From assembly GCA_963969495.1 (NCBI GenBank), contig OZ018318.1:178864246-178928245 (forward strand): 64,000 bases of DNA, read 5' to 3'. The notes under the pieces are model-generated. The model did not search any database and was not told the DNA's origin. It saw only the letters and a program-made list of their open reading frames with translations. This stretch comes from Ceratothoa steindachneri. Taxonomy: Eukaryota; Arthropoda; Malacostraca; Isopoda; Cymothoidae. A program made the position numbers and the translations under genes. This document shows positions 46,324-58,559 of the stretch, piece by piece (within the stretch, counting starts at the first letter, position 1; every line of letters starts with the position of its first letter).

Positions 46324-48750
46324 ATGATGAGTAAAAAAACTAACACTTTAATTCTCCCTGTACCATCGAGCCGCCCTCGGGCAGCTCCACCGAAAAAAAA
46401 TGGAGGTCCCCCCTCCCCTGTGCTTGCCCAAAGGCCCCTCAATATTTCTCTAACAAGAGAAGAGGCTTACTCCTCTCCTACGACTACGGGTGTAGGGGAC
46501 TCCCCCTTACCCCTTTCTTTCGAGGTGCTTTCGGGCACCTCCCTATTTCCAGCGTCAGTCCCTCCTCTTCTTTCTAACGGGACTGCTAAGAAATCCAGCA
46601 GGCAGCCCATTGCCAACCGCCCCTCATTGAAGCGGCTCGGTAGGGCAAACCCCCTTAGGGGGGAGAAGGGAGACAGCCCTTTTCGGTCGCTTTCCTTAAA
46701 AGACCTGCTGGCTAGAATATTAAACCTGGCCGAGGTCAAGGCCTATGCCTCCCCACACATGACTGGTGACTCTGCCAATGGAAATTGCGATGTCCTGGGA
46801 GGGGATGGCCAACTGGAGGCCCGTCCTGTGATAGACATGGTCCTTGAGGCAACACAGCCTCAGACGGTAGGGCCTTTCATGGGGGGGAATCCGGGCTCGG
46901 CGCCAAATACCGACCCCGAATCCGCCCCTATTCAAGGTCCTCCTTAAATGGCTGGGGTATCCAAGGCAGTAAAAGGAGGGAAGGGATCTCCTTAACCGGT
47001 GCCCCTGCGACCACCACGACCTTCTCCATTTCGGAGAAGGACCTGGCTGAGGCTGGTCTATCTGGCCTGGGGTCAACCGGCGGCGAAGACGAGAAGCGGG
47101 TTCATTCCCCGCCCTTCTCTCCTAAAAAGAAAAGTAACAGGAAAAAGACGAAAAAGACTCGGGGCTCCTCTCCATCCACGGGGGCTGCGGGGACAGATAG
47201 GTCTGCTGCCCCTTTGGTAGGAGACTAAGCTAAGATCAGCCAATCCGGCCCCTCTACCATCCCGTGTGCGGAGTCCCTAACTATGACTAAGTCCAAAAGT
47301 GCATAGGGTGGAGCCTCGAAGACATCGGGGCTCCTCATTCAGAGGTTAGCTGATGTTTTCTATCCCGCTGGCTTCAAACGCTTCCTCGTTTTTCCCTCCA
47401 CTGATGAAAGCATGTTGGCCAAGGGCAACATGATACATCAGAGGAGAGCACTAGCTAGTGCAATTGGTAGAGATGCGAAGGTGAGCCGTTTTTGGACGGG
47501 AGCCTTCTGGCGAATGTGGCGAATCCCGCCGAGGCGGCCAAGATAAGTGCTCTTCGGACAGTTCATGGCACCCCGGTGAGTGTGACGCCGCACTCTACCA
47601 TGAACTTTGTGAAAGGAGTAGTTTAGGCGAGGGAACTCGTTGACTACTCTATATAGGACATCAACTTAGAGCTGGCCGACCATGGGGCGGTGAAGTCGAA
47701 CGTGTGATGAGAAAACAGGAAGGGGCATTGAGACCCACCCCTACACTCTTCGTCACGTTCCACTGTGACAAGCTCCCTGAGTCCTTGCGTGCCGGTTGGT
47801 ACCGCTACCGCGTGAAGGCATTCGTGCCACTGCCGTGGCGGTGCTTTTAATGTCACCGCTTCCGCCATACGAATGGTTCTTGTAGACGTGCAAAGTCGGG
47901 GTCACCCGAAGTCTGTGTAAATTGCTCCAAAGCCGCACACGATAAGTCTATATCGTGTGTAGCCAAGTGTGTCAATTGCGGAGAGCCGCACCCCGCTTTT
48001 CGAAGCAATGTGGTGCATATCTCCTTGAGAAAGAAATCCTGGCCCTTGAGGGTCAGGATCGACTCTCATTCCGCGAGGCTAAGGACTTGGTCCTGGCGCG
48101 CCAAGCTCTGCCTGGGACGTCTTATGCCTAAATAGTTAGAAAGGCACCCTCATCTCCTGGCCGATCCAGGCAAACGAGCACGGTTGTTTCCTCGCCCATT
48201 CGGAGCCCTTTTGCGGGCTTTACTCAACTCGGGCGCTGCCCTGGTAAAGCTGGCGGCAAAAATGGTTCATAACTAGCCCGGGATAAAACCAGGGCTCCCC
48301 CCTCTTCCCCCAGCATGACCGTTTCCCGTAAGGCGAAACGGCCACGCGCCTCCACCGAGTCGTTAGACTCACAGGAGGCAAAACTCATGAAGTTGGTCGC
48401 TAGGGCATCTTCCGGGCTTCCTAAAGCTGTCCCCCGGAAGGAGGACAGCAACAAAGGAGCTTCGGCTCCTTCGCCAACGCTTAGAGGTGGAGCGAGTGGC
48501 TCGGAGACAGTGGTTCATCGAAAATAAAGCCCCCTGCCTCCTAAGCCGCAACGCCCGCCTAAGGTTTGGAGACGGAGGGAGGAAAAGACTCGCATGGCGA
48601 GCCCAACCTCCCCCAATAAGTCCTCGAAGGTGACAGCGCCTTCAGCGCATTGTCTGGCCAACAGCGCCTGGGTTTCTGCCTACGGAAAGCGTATGGCCAT
48701 TCCCGTTAGGGTCTTCTGTTCGAGGAGGGCCCCCGCGTCTCCTCCAAACT
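46324..48750 (+). pseudogene. Family A LINE ORF1 (gag-like), plus-strand copy
   Basis: An open stretch at 46324-46947 starts MMSKKTNTLILPVPSSRP and contains SLKRLGRANPLRGEKGDSPF and DLLARILNLAEVKAYA. Frame-shifted continuations hold a Lys-rich run (about 47125), RLADVFYPAGFKRFLVFPST (47345), AEAAKISALRTLHGTP (47530), TMNFVKGVV, then TLFVTFHCDKLPESLRAGWY (47745). The knuckle region follows at 47845-48015, with the first motif decayed (a stop after PLPWRCF) and CVNCSKAAHDKSISC and CVNCGEPHP retained. The charged tail includes MTVSRKAKRPRASTESLDSQ (48315). It aligns with 34965-32661 on the other strand. More than five frame breaks. Confidence 0.82.
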
Positions 48751-48759
48751 AGGCCTGGA

Positions 48760-51724
48760 GAGCATATTCCTTCAATGGAATTGCCGTGGACTCCGGGCTA
48801 ACGGGGAGGAGCTGCGGAGGCTCGTCTCGTCGCGTTCCCCGTTAGCTAACTTTTTGCATGAGACCATGCTAGGCGAATGCGCCCTGCCCGCCCTCTTGGG
48901 GTATAAGGGTCTTGCGACCCCACCACCGCACGATGGCCGGGCTGGAGGATGCGCGGTTTATACCGTCATGATTCATCCGTTCTTCCTTTCACTTTAGATA
49001 CCTCCTTTTAGGCAGTGGCTGTGCAGCTTCCCTTGGATAGGAGGTATACTATCATTTCAGCGTACATTGCACCGTCAGCAGACTCCGACGCGGAGCACTT
49101 CTTCCGTGTCGTGGCACGGTTGCCGAGTCCCTTTCTGTTGCTTGGAGATCTGAACGGCAGGCATCCTCTCTGGGGAGATTACTCAATAAATCCCAGGGGA
49201 CAAGTCCTTGGCGATCTGATCGAAGAGCTTGAGATGGGTGTCCTAAATGTGGATGAGTTTACGCATTACTGCCCAAGAACCGCTTCATCTTCTTGCCTCG
49301 ATCAATCTTTGTGCTCTTCGGATGCACAGCATGATTTTGATCGGGAGGGGGGGCGATGAACTCCATGGTAGTGCCATGCTTCGACACCTGGGTGAGCGAG
49401 GCATGGCCTTTCTGTTAGATTGGTTCAACCTGATCTGAGTCGAGGGTCTCCTCCCAGATTCCTGGAGAATCGCTACTGTGCTCGCCTTTCGCAAACCGCA
49501 GAGAGATCACTCTACTACGTCCGGTTTCCGCCCAATCTCTCTAACCTCTTGCGTGTGCAAGTTGATGGAGAAATCAGTAAATGTTAGATTAGCCTTTTTC
49601 CTGGACAGCGGAGGCCATTTGTCTTATTCACAGTGCGGCTTCCGCAAGTTCCACTCCACGTCGGATGCTCTGCCCCACCTGGAAAATGCCGTCTGCGAGG
49701 CTTTCCTTCGTAGACAGCACTACGCTACGGTGTTTTTCGATCTGGAGAAGGCCTATGATACCGCATGGTGATACGGCATCATGGAGACTCTCCACACGAT
49801 GGGGGCGAGGAGCACCTCCCAATGTTTATATCTGAATTTTTGCGAGATCGTCGATTCTGCGTACGGGTGGGGGGAGCCCTCTCTGGCCCAAAGGATCAGG
49901 AAGAGGGTGTCCTGCAGGCAAGTGTTCTCAGTGTCACACTCTTTGCCCTGAGCATCAACGGCATCACCTGTGTGCTGCCGGAAGATGTTCTCTCTACGCT
50001 CTACGTAGACGACCTTTCGATTTCTTTTGGCGCAGCCCAGATGCCAACTCTGGAGCGTCGACTCCAACAGGCATTTAACCGCGTCTCTTGCTATGCCGAA
50101 GCGCACAGGTTTCGGTTTTCTTTGGCCAAGACTAAGGTGGTGCACTTCTGCCGCCACCCAAGGCTCCACCCCGACCCATATTTGTTTATTAATGCTGTGC
50201 GCCTGGAAGTGGTTGAATCACACCGTTTCCTTGGTCTTGTATTTGACCGACGCCTCACCTGAAAGGCTCATATTCGCCGCCTTAGGGTCTCTTGTACCCA
50301 CGCCATGGATATTCTCCGTTCCGTGACGTTTCGCGCTTGGGGAGCTGATAGGGCTACTGACCTCTTTTTTATCGATCCTTTGTTCGTTCAAAGCTCGAAT
50401 ACGGATGCGAGTTTTATGCATCCGCAGCCGAGCGTTTATTGCGGAAGGTGGATTCGATCCAGCACACCGGCCTTCGCCTTGCGACCATTGCATTCCGCAC
50501 TTCCCCCATTGAGAGCCTGTTGGTCGAACCTCGGGAGATGCCACTCGCTCTACGCCGCGTGTAGTACATCACTCGCCTGTACGCGCGAGCTCGGCGCCTC
50601 TCTCAGTCGCCAACAGCTCTCACTGCATCCGCAGCTGATCTCGACGGTGCCTATGCCGCCGAAAGACGCCAGTCATACCCTAAGCACTTTGAGTTTAAGG
50701 CCAGGAAACTCCGTCGAGAGGTATGTATAGCTCTCGGGTCGGTGGCGCTCTAGTTCTGCATAAGACACCATCCTGGAGGGTACCACATTAAGCTATTTGT
50801 CGCTACGCCTCTGCTCCTAAAGCTTGTACAGCGACGGGAGTATTGCGTTCGACCGTTTTAAAGCACACCTCGTGTCACGCTGGAACCGTTCCAGTGTATA
50901 CAGATCACTCCAAGTCCCAAGATGGTGTCGGTTTCCACGCTGTATCCCCTCTGTTTGAAGTTAGCGGCGCTCTGCCAGGTGCTGCGTCTGTCTTCACGGC
51001 TGAGCTGGTGGCAATACACCACTCGGTCCGCGAGATCACGCGACGTGCCTGGTTCAGGCACCGGATTGTGATCTATAGCGGCTCACAAAGCGCCCTGAGT
51101 GCTCTCGGAGCATTGTAATCTCCGCATCACCTGGTTCGCGATATCCGTGACGCCACGGTTTTGGCGAGCTGGGTGGATGTCGAGATTATCTTCTTCTGGG
51201 TTCCTGGACATGTAGGAATTTTGGAGAATGAGGGCACCAAAGAGTCTGCGAGGACTCTGCAACCGGATCAGCGTTTCGCTCTTCCTTACACCGATTACAT
51301 GGCAGGATTACATGCAGCTCTTCGCACTGCTTGGCAAAGAAGATGGGAGATGGTCGGAGGGAACTTAAAGTTGCGTGCCATTGCACCGCGACTGTTACCA
51401 TGGACCCATCCCCCAATGCCGAGACGGCTTCAGGTCGCTTTCTGTCGTCTCGTCTCCGAATTGGACACACTCGTGTGACGCATCGCTATATGTATTATGG
51501 AGCGCTAGCCTGCGCCCTATTGTGACGACTGCATCGTCCCCCAGCCTTTTTGGCAGGTTCTTATTGAATGTCCCAGTCTGGGTGATCTTCGCGCACGTTA
51601 CCTGTCCCGGTACCGGGAATGGTGGGGTCACTACTGCCTGTCCCTTGTACTTGGGACGATTGCGTGCACATTGACTGGTAGACTTGTTGACTTTTGTGGG
51701 GAGGCTAGCCTTCTCCCTATTATT
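48760..51724 (+). pseudogene. Family A LINE ORF2, RT internally deleted
   Basis: Endonuclease from about 48765 (IFLQWNCRGLRANGEELRRL; 49015-49356 with FLLLGDLNGRHPLWGDYS). At about 49366 the sequence jumps from the endonuclease end (DELHGS) straight to AMLRHLGERGMAFLLDWFN, losing SDHFP and the RT N-terminus. RT remains: GFRPISLTSCVCKLMEKSVN, CGFRKFHSTSDALPHL, VFFDLEKAYDTAW and intact TLYVDDLSISFG (about 50005). RNase H at 50880-51260 has VYTDHSKSQ, TAELVAIHHSV and IYSGSQSALSAL, where the Asp of the other copy is Gly, then WVPGHVGILENEG. The C-terminal Cys motif (51510-51575) is decayed. Stops and frameshifts add to the loss. Confidence 0.88.
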
Positions 51725-52006
51725 TAACCAGGTTTTTTGTTTTGTTTTGTTGTTTTTTACCTTATAGGTTGCACGCTCCTGCGCCGGGAGGACCTCCCTC
51801 CGACGCAGGAGCTCGCTTAGTACTCGTTTCCTTTTCCCTTTTTTTCAATTTCTGTTGTTGTTTGGGTTGTTTGTGTGTGTGTGTGTGTGTGTGTTATTGC
51901 ATTAGATTTTAAAGTAGCCTAGTACTAGGCAGTTTTTAATACGGCGACTAATGCCCAAGTAGGCAGTCGTCAGATGAGCTCTTCAAATTAAAAAAACAAA
52001 AAAAAA

Positions 52007-52016
52007 CATGCCTCAC
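52007..52016. repeat. Right 10-bp target site duplication (CATGCCTCAC)
   Basis: Exact match to 45786-45795, immediately after the A-rich tail of the inserted family A LINE. Confidence 0.92.
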
Positions 52017-52325
52017 AACCATATAACCGTATGGACAAGCATACAGCTCTATAGACTGAGACTTTTGTTTCCAATTTTAAATTATGATTTGTTAGTGCGC
52101 GTATCTTCTGTCTTCCAAAAGCAGATGATGCCTGGTTTATTCTACTTTGTATTTCTTCGTCTATGGTGCAGTTTGCAGACAGAATACTGCCCAATTACTT
52201 AAAATTGGGGGACAACTTTTACAGGGTTTTCATTTAATGCAGTGGTGGGCACGTTGTCAGGTAATTCATCCCACTGGTACATGATTTCTGTCTTGTTGCA
52301 TGTCGTAGAGTTGCTCACAGTCTGG
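52008..52325 (-). pseudogene. RTE/craniofacial-like LINE (family E), RT connector
   Basis: Minus-strand sense: CNKTEIMYQWDELPDNVPTT (about 52310-52240), a frame change, then GSILSANCTIDEEIQSRINQ, ASSAFGRQKIRAL and LETKVSVYRAVCLSIRLYGC up to EA. There the family A LINE interrupts. The frame resumes at 45785 with WILYREYMMML, so the two pieces were one gene. This is the thumb/connector after the RT catalytic box. The box itself is at 53715-53726, on the other side of a 1.3-kb insert. Confidence 0.83.
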
Positions 52326-53628
<1,303 letters not shown>

Positions 53629-56280
53629 ATTTCTTAACCTAGCTGCTGGTAAACTGTATGTATTAGTCCAAGCATTCGTTGTAGTGACTGTTGATCACGG
53701 GTAACAAGAGCGCAATCTTGTGCATATTGGAGTTCCAGCACACATTCTTGTCGTGTTCTGGTATGGTATGGGCTGTAAGCCCACACTGCCGTCAAGTCTA
53801 TAAGAAATTTTTAGCCCATCTTGAGGTTCGAGCAGATTGTGGTATAGTTGGGTGGCTGCTTCCATGTAAATGTTAAATATTACCGGAGCTAGGACACAGC
53901 GTTTTCGGACCCCAACATTTATTGGAAATGGCTCTGATTCTGAACCAGTCATCACAACACGACTCATCATCCTATCATGGTAGGCTTTGATGATGTTCAA
54001 GAATTTCTGAGGACATACATATTTTCTTAATATTCTCTAAAGAAAGTCCCAATTCACTGTATCAAATACATTGGAAAGATCGATAAATGCAAAACAGAGA
54101 TTTTGTTGTGGCTCTCGGCTTTTCTCTTGAAGTTTCCTCGCGGCAAAAATCATATCAACTGTGCTCCTCTCCCTGCGGAAACCACATTGAGACTCAGGAA
54201 CAACTCTCTCAATCAGATGCTGATTAATTTTGAATAGCTTGATTCTTGACAGAACCTTCCCTGTCACTACTAGGAAAAGATATTCCTCGGCTGTTCCCAC
54301 AGTCTGCACGGCCACCTTTGTTCTTATATATAGATATGATATTAGCATCTTTCCAATCCTGTTGTAGGTCTTCTATTCGCCAGAATAGGGCTATTAGATC
54401 GTGTAGCCTATGTAAAAATGTTCCTCCACCATTTTTATATATTTCTGAGGGGACTCCATCCAGGCCTGGTGATTTGTGGTTCTTTAAATTCTGGATTGCT
54501 CCGTTAACTTCTTCTATTGTAGGCCTAGCATCCAATTCATTTATTGTTGGGTAATCTTATAGTACATAGGTTTAGCGCTGTGGGGTCAGTATTATTGCAT
54601 GTATTTAGGAGTTGGCTATAGTGTTCTTTCCATCTTGCAACAATTTCATCTCGTCCAGTGTATAGTGTGCTTCCATCAGCTGATCTAACAGATGTTTTTT
54701 TGTGTCCGAATGGACCACATACTTATTTTAACGAATTATAGAAGTTGTGGCTGTTTCCCACATTAGCAAATCCTTGTATTTCCCTGGCTTTTTCAATCCA
54801 CCACTTATTTTGCATTTCTCTTAAGGCTCTCTGTGTCTCATTCCGAATTAGTCTCCATTTTTGTAATACAAACTGAGATCTCCTGTTATTCAAGTATGCA
54901 GAGTGGTCGTCATTTCTCCATCTCAGTAGTGTTTTAATTTCTTCAGAGCTCTTGTCAAACCAGTCTTGATTTTTTCGCGTAGCAAAACCAAGAGTATCTT
55001 TTGTAGCACTTGATATGGCATTCATGAATTGTTTCCAGGCATCATTAACGGTGCCCATTTCATTGAACGGCGGGAGCTCATTTAGCCTGCTGCGTAATTT
55101 TGTAGGTAGTGCATTTTTTTCTGTGTATCTGTTATTGTTCTGCATTTCAATTTCTTCTGATGGGCTCTGCGTCGGCAGGGAGGTCAAATTCGTAGCTGAA
55201 GGACAGATCTGACCAGCCTGTGGTCGGTCCAATATTTGGCTCCGCGCAGTGCGCGTGTGATTAATACGTCTTTTTTGTTTTGTTGTTTAACAAAAATATA
55301 ATCCATCATGTGTCAATGCCTAGGTCTTGGATGCATCCATGTGCCCTTGTATATATTTTTCATCTGGAAGATGGTGTTGGTAATCGCAGGGGAGTTTTCT
55401 GAGCATAGCACAAGAAGGCGATGTCCATTCTCATTCATTTTCCCAATGTCATGATGCCCAAGTACTATTTCCCACACATGATGTTCCACATCAACGTGGG
55501 CATTAAAATCTCCGAGAATGATTATCTTGTACTTTTTGTCTGCCAGCTGAAGATGTGCATCAAGCAAGTTATAAATGGAGTCCTTATCCTCTTCAGGACT
55601 ATTTAGAGTAGGTGCGTAGCAGTTAAAAATTGTGGTATATCGTCTCTCATTTAAAAGAATCCTCCATTTCATCATACGTGCATTTATTGCTATCGTTGTG
55701 TTAGTGATTGATTGCAATATACTGTTTTTGATAGCGAAGCCAAGACCATGGTTGCGCTGCTCCTGAGTTGAGTAGCCTCTACCATCCTCTACCAAGGAAT
55801 ATCAATGTTATATCTCTGAAGTTCAAGGGCCACCAGAGTTGTTCTCCTTGGGGGTCGATTGTCATTTCCATGATCTGTTGGTCCGTCTATCGTGCGAACG
55901 TTCCAAATTCTAATAGTGAGTTTTACATTTTTGTTCCTTATTCTTCGGCCACATTTATGGGGTGACCTGACGAGCGTGGCCACCCGCCCAGTTAAGGGTG
56001 AAGCAGACAATTTGGGGGCAACCTTTTCTATGCCTATTCCCCGTGTAGGGGTGATCAGTGTGGTCCTAAAGAGGGCTGGCTGCTCAGTCACGCAGAGAGA
56101 CGCCGAACACGTCCGCTGCCTCGTCACGGATAGTGAGCGACCATTAGCTGCACGCCGCCAGAAGTGTAGACTACCAGCTAGGGACCGCCAGTCACAGCTA
56201 CAACCTGCCCCCGTCACTAGTCATCCATCGCCGCCGGACTACTCTTGTAAGGCACAAGCACCTGCACTAAAAGTTTGAGT
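53629..56280 (-). pseudogene. RTE/craniofacial-like LINE (family E), EN and RT
   Basis: Minus-strand ORF2. The 5' part (56217-55789) ends KLTIRIWNVRTIDGPTDHGN. The endonuclease (55795-55313) has GRGYSTQEQRNHGLGFAIKN, YTTIFNCYAPTLNSPEEDKD and IIILGDFNAHVDVEHHVWE. The linker (55232-54723) has FDKSSEEIKTLLRWRNDDHS. RT has TIEEVNGAIQNLKNHKSPGL and DGVPSEIYKNGG (54535), WKDANIISIYKNKGGRADCG, RVVPESQCGFRRERSTVDMI, FAFIDLSNVFDTVNWDFL (54348-54037) and MTGSESEPFPINVGVRKRCV (54000). The catalytic box reads YAQD (53715-53726) instead of YADD. Frame changes near 55770, 54700, 54280, 54030 and 53740 break it. Resemblance to proteins called craniofacial development protein 2-like suggests an RTE-like clade; this naming is from memory. 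Confidence 0.87.
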
Positions 56281-56675
56281 GGGTAAGGAGGCGTGTAAAT
56301 TTCAGACCCACTATCTTTGCCACCAGCCCATGGGCCCAATGGCAAGGAGAACCAAGACAATTGGGATGAACTAGTAGTTGCAGAAGGTTGCTGATAGCCA
56401 AGGAAGTCAGTATCCTGGCGTCGTCTTTATGCCTACCTCCGAGGGATGCTTTTTCCTCAGGATTATGCTCCCGAAGTCTTTTGCCCAAAAGAGGCTAACC
56501 CACAAGAGAGCATGCCCACTCACTTGGTTTGGTCAATCAGTCGAGATGGTGTACCAGGGTGTGGCGCTGGGAGCCGCAAGCGAGAGATTTAGGGTGGCGG
56601 AAGCGAATAATTGTCTAGAATCACCCCTTGGGTTGCAACTGTTCTGAAACAAGTTACTACTCCTTCAGACACCCC
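56281..56675 (-). other. Probable 5' UTR of family E LINE
   Basis: GC-richer sequence upstream (minus-strand sense) of the endonuclease, lacking ORF features and ending near 56675, where AT-rich duplicated sequence begins. Its extent is an estimate because no second copy is available in the window. Confidence 0.4.
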
Positions 56676-56684
56676 TGATTTGAC

Positions 56685-57116
56685 TAGTTAGCGAATAGCA
56701 TGCTTTGTCATATCTGCGCATGCGTCCTTTGGCGACTAACTAATAGATTTTATTTTTTTATATTTTCGTATATTTCGGACGATTCACGGATGACGGTGTT
56801 TTCAGTTCATATGGTATAATGGCGTGCGGTGGCTTTGCGAGGTCGCAATAGCAACTAACACGAGAAATTTTTCTACCGTTTGTCAGGCCTAAGAAATTGA
56901 TAGTTAGTGAATAGCATGCTTTGTCATATCTGCGCATGCGTCCTTTGGCAACTAACCAATAGATTTTATTATTTATATTTTCGTATATTTCGGACGATTC
57001 ACGGATGACGGTGTTTTCAGTTCATATGATATAATGGCGTGCGGTGGCTTTGCTAGGTCGCAATACCAACTAATACGAGAAAATTTTCTACCATTTGTCA
57101 GGCCTAAGAAATTGAT
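56685..57116 (+). repeat. 216-bp tandem duplication, promoter-like
   Basis: Two adjacent, about 93-95% identical units (56685-56900 and 56901-57116), each starting TAGTTAG(C/T)GAATAGCATG. Each holds CTGCGCATGCGTCC, close to the NRF-1/Ewg consensus YGCGCAYGCGCR, and ATAATGGCGTGCGG, a YY1-like ATGGCG start region. The layout resembles a duplicated TATA-less promoter and first exon. Functional meaning is inference. Confidence 0.75.
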
Positions 57117-57252
57117 AGGTCTTGCAGTGTATTCCCACGAGATAATACATGCCGCAGTATTTGTAGATTTAGACAGGATCAGAATTTATTTTACTGTGTT
57201 AAAACTGCAAAGGATTCGAAAGGGCGTGAACCCCGTGCATATTTTCCGTTAG
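57034..57252 (+). CDS. Small ORF downstream of promoter-like repeat
   Basis: 72-codon frame starting MACGGFARSQYQLIRENFLP at the ATGGCG of the second duplicated unit and ending at a TAG near 57250. No family is recognised. The Arg/Lys-rich, Pro-poor sequence may simply be an open stretch of an untranslated first exon. A strong 5' splice site (AATGAG|GTGAGT) stands at 57325/57326, after the stop. The same start in the first unit soon meets a stop. Treated as a possible coding exon only. Confidence 0.25.
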   Translation: MACGGFARSQYQLIRENFLPFVRPKKLIGLAVYSHEIIHAAVFVDLDRIRIYFTVLKLQRIRKGVNPVHIFR

Positions 57253-57325
57253 TGAGTTTAAGGACACGTGGTTTTCTAATGCCAGCATTCTAAAAAGTAT
57301 CGGTGTGAATTTTAAGACAAATGAG

Positions 57326-57331
57326 GTGAGT
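57326..57331 (+). other. Candidate 5' splice site (GTGAGT)
   Basis: AATGAG|GTGAGT, a near-consensus donor 210 bp downstream of the duplicated promoter-like units. It would define a first exon ending at 57325. A TTCTTATGCAG acceptor-like string stands at 57410-57420, too near to be a likely partner. Confidence 0.3.
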
Positions 57332-57355
57332 TTTGCCCCAATTTTTCTGATTTTA

Positions 57356-57370
57356 TTAGGTTAGGTTAGG
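57356..57370 (+). repeat. (TTAGG)3 telomere-like tract
   Basis: Three tandem TTAGG units, the arthropod telomeric repeat. So short a tract is common in arthropod intergenic DNA and does not show a chromosome end. Confidence 0.8.
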
Positions 57371-57387
57371 TCTGGTACTGTATCCTT

Positions 57388-57599
57388 TAAATGATTTTGA
57401 AAATGTGTTTTTCTTATGCAGTTTTGTGTGTACTTTTCAGATTTGAAACTCGTTTTGTTTCTGGAAATACGTACTTTTCCTATTATGGAACGTCAGTCGA
57501 TTATGGGTAAAGTATTTATTTCCGAGGATACCAGAGTGTCAGATCTAAAAAGTACACACAAAACTGAATAAGAAAAACACATTTTTTGAAAATTCATTT
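57388..57599. repeat. Long imperfect inverted repeat, about 55-bp arms
   Basis: The left arm 57388-57442 (…AATGTGTTTTTCTTATGCAG…) and right arm 57543-57599 are complementary over about 50 bp with only a few mismatches and a small indel, around a 100-bp loop. RNA from either strand would form a long hairpin. It could be a small fold-back element. No coding capacity. Confidence 0.88.
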
Positions 57600-57672
57600 G
57601 AAAATGTGTTAAGTGAATCTTTACTGAAAACATTATTCAATGATATAATCACTCACAGATATCCTGCGAGTA

Positions 57673-57707
57673 GGGAGTGGGAGTAGAGGGGAGGGGGGAG
57701 GGGGGGG
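57673..57707 (+). other. G-run cluster, possible G-quadruplex
   Basis: Seven closely spaced groups or runs of G (GGGAGTGGGAGTAGAGGGGA then longer runs of six and eight G). It meets the four-run G-quadruplex pattern. Confidence 0.7.
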
Positions 57708-58559
57708 TATCGCCTTACTTGAAAACTCAGAAACGTCAATGATGGCGTCGGGTCTTGACACCTCCTCCTAACGAGGCCTGAACCTCAAGAATGATGCAGA
57801 TTCTCTGAGGCTTCTCAGAACGAGAAAGGCGATCGCTATTGTTGTTAGGATCAGGATTCTCGGGGCCGGCTTCGCACTGTAGCCACACGTCACATATGCG
57901 CCCACATAGGAAAATCATTTGAGAAAAGCTTAAATATTGTAATATAGTTTATATTATTGAACCTGTTTAGTATTTTATATACTTCTATGAGTTGGGGATT
58001 CCGATACCCATCTTCAAGTGAGAGTAAATCAGGTTGCCTCAGTCTGTCTCGTACACTGTATTTCTAAATTCTGGAATTAATTTCCTGGTCGCATATATGG
58101 CGACCAGGAGTGTACCGCATACTCCTCCTCTTTATCTATTTTAGTTTCTGAATTATTATTATTAACGTTATTAAAAAATTAAACACGTATGAAATTACAC
58201 AATAATGATTAAATAGAATAATCTGATTTGTAGGCATTCTAGTCATGATTTACGGCTTCGGTTAGGCGCGGAAAGCACTTATTTTTATGATACTAGCAGT
58301 CTGAATACGGCTCTTAGACGGACTTTGTTTGTCATTTCTATAAGCAGTTTTGCGCTGTTTCTACGCATTTCTATTCGTATCACCTTCAATACCTAATCAA
58401 GAAAGTAAAATAAGAAATATATGCGCTAATTGGACTGATCAGAGAGATTAGTTCCCTTTGTGCGAGGTAACACTCTAAAGAGGTGCTGCTCTTTTCTTCT
58501 CTACTCATGCCTCTTATCTTACTTTTTACCTCTAACTTCCTTACTCCTAGAACTACATA
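57708..58559. other. Spacer, no recognised gene
   Basis: Mixed composition with no protein family. Ends where the family C 5' UTR begins. Confidence 0.45.

Larger units (their letters stand above)
45796..52006 (+). mobile_element. I-group LINE, family A, full-length with TSD
   Basis: 6211-bp element running from CCCCGTAAGG to an A-rich tail (51989-52006), flanked by a perfect 10-bp duplication. Order: 5' UTR 45796-46323, ORF1 46324-48750, ORF2 48760-51724, 3' UTR with a TG repeat (51875-51896). The terminal block TTTTAAAGTAGCCTAG is shared with the minus-strand copy at 28.8 kb. The insertion lies inside the minus-strand family E LINE. An internal deletion of about 745 bp relative to the 28.8-35.5 kb copy has removed the end of the endonuclease and the RT fingers. 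Confidence 0.93.

Noticed and set aside
49753..50169. 138-codon minus-strand ORF in the family A LINE
   Set aside because: Antisense to the RT, whose plus-strand frame contains FFDLEKAYDTAW and YVDD.
57356..57370. TTAGG repeats as evidence of a telomere
   Set aside because: Only three units, with ordinary sequence on both sides.
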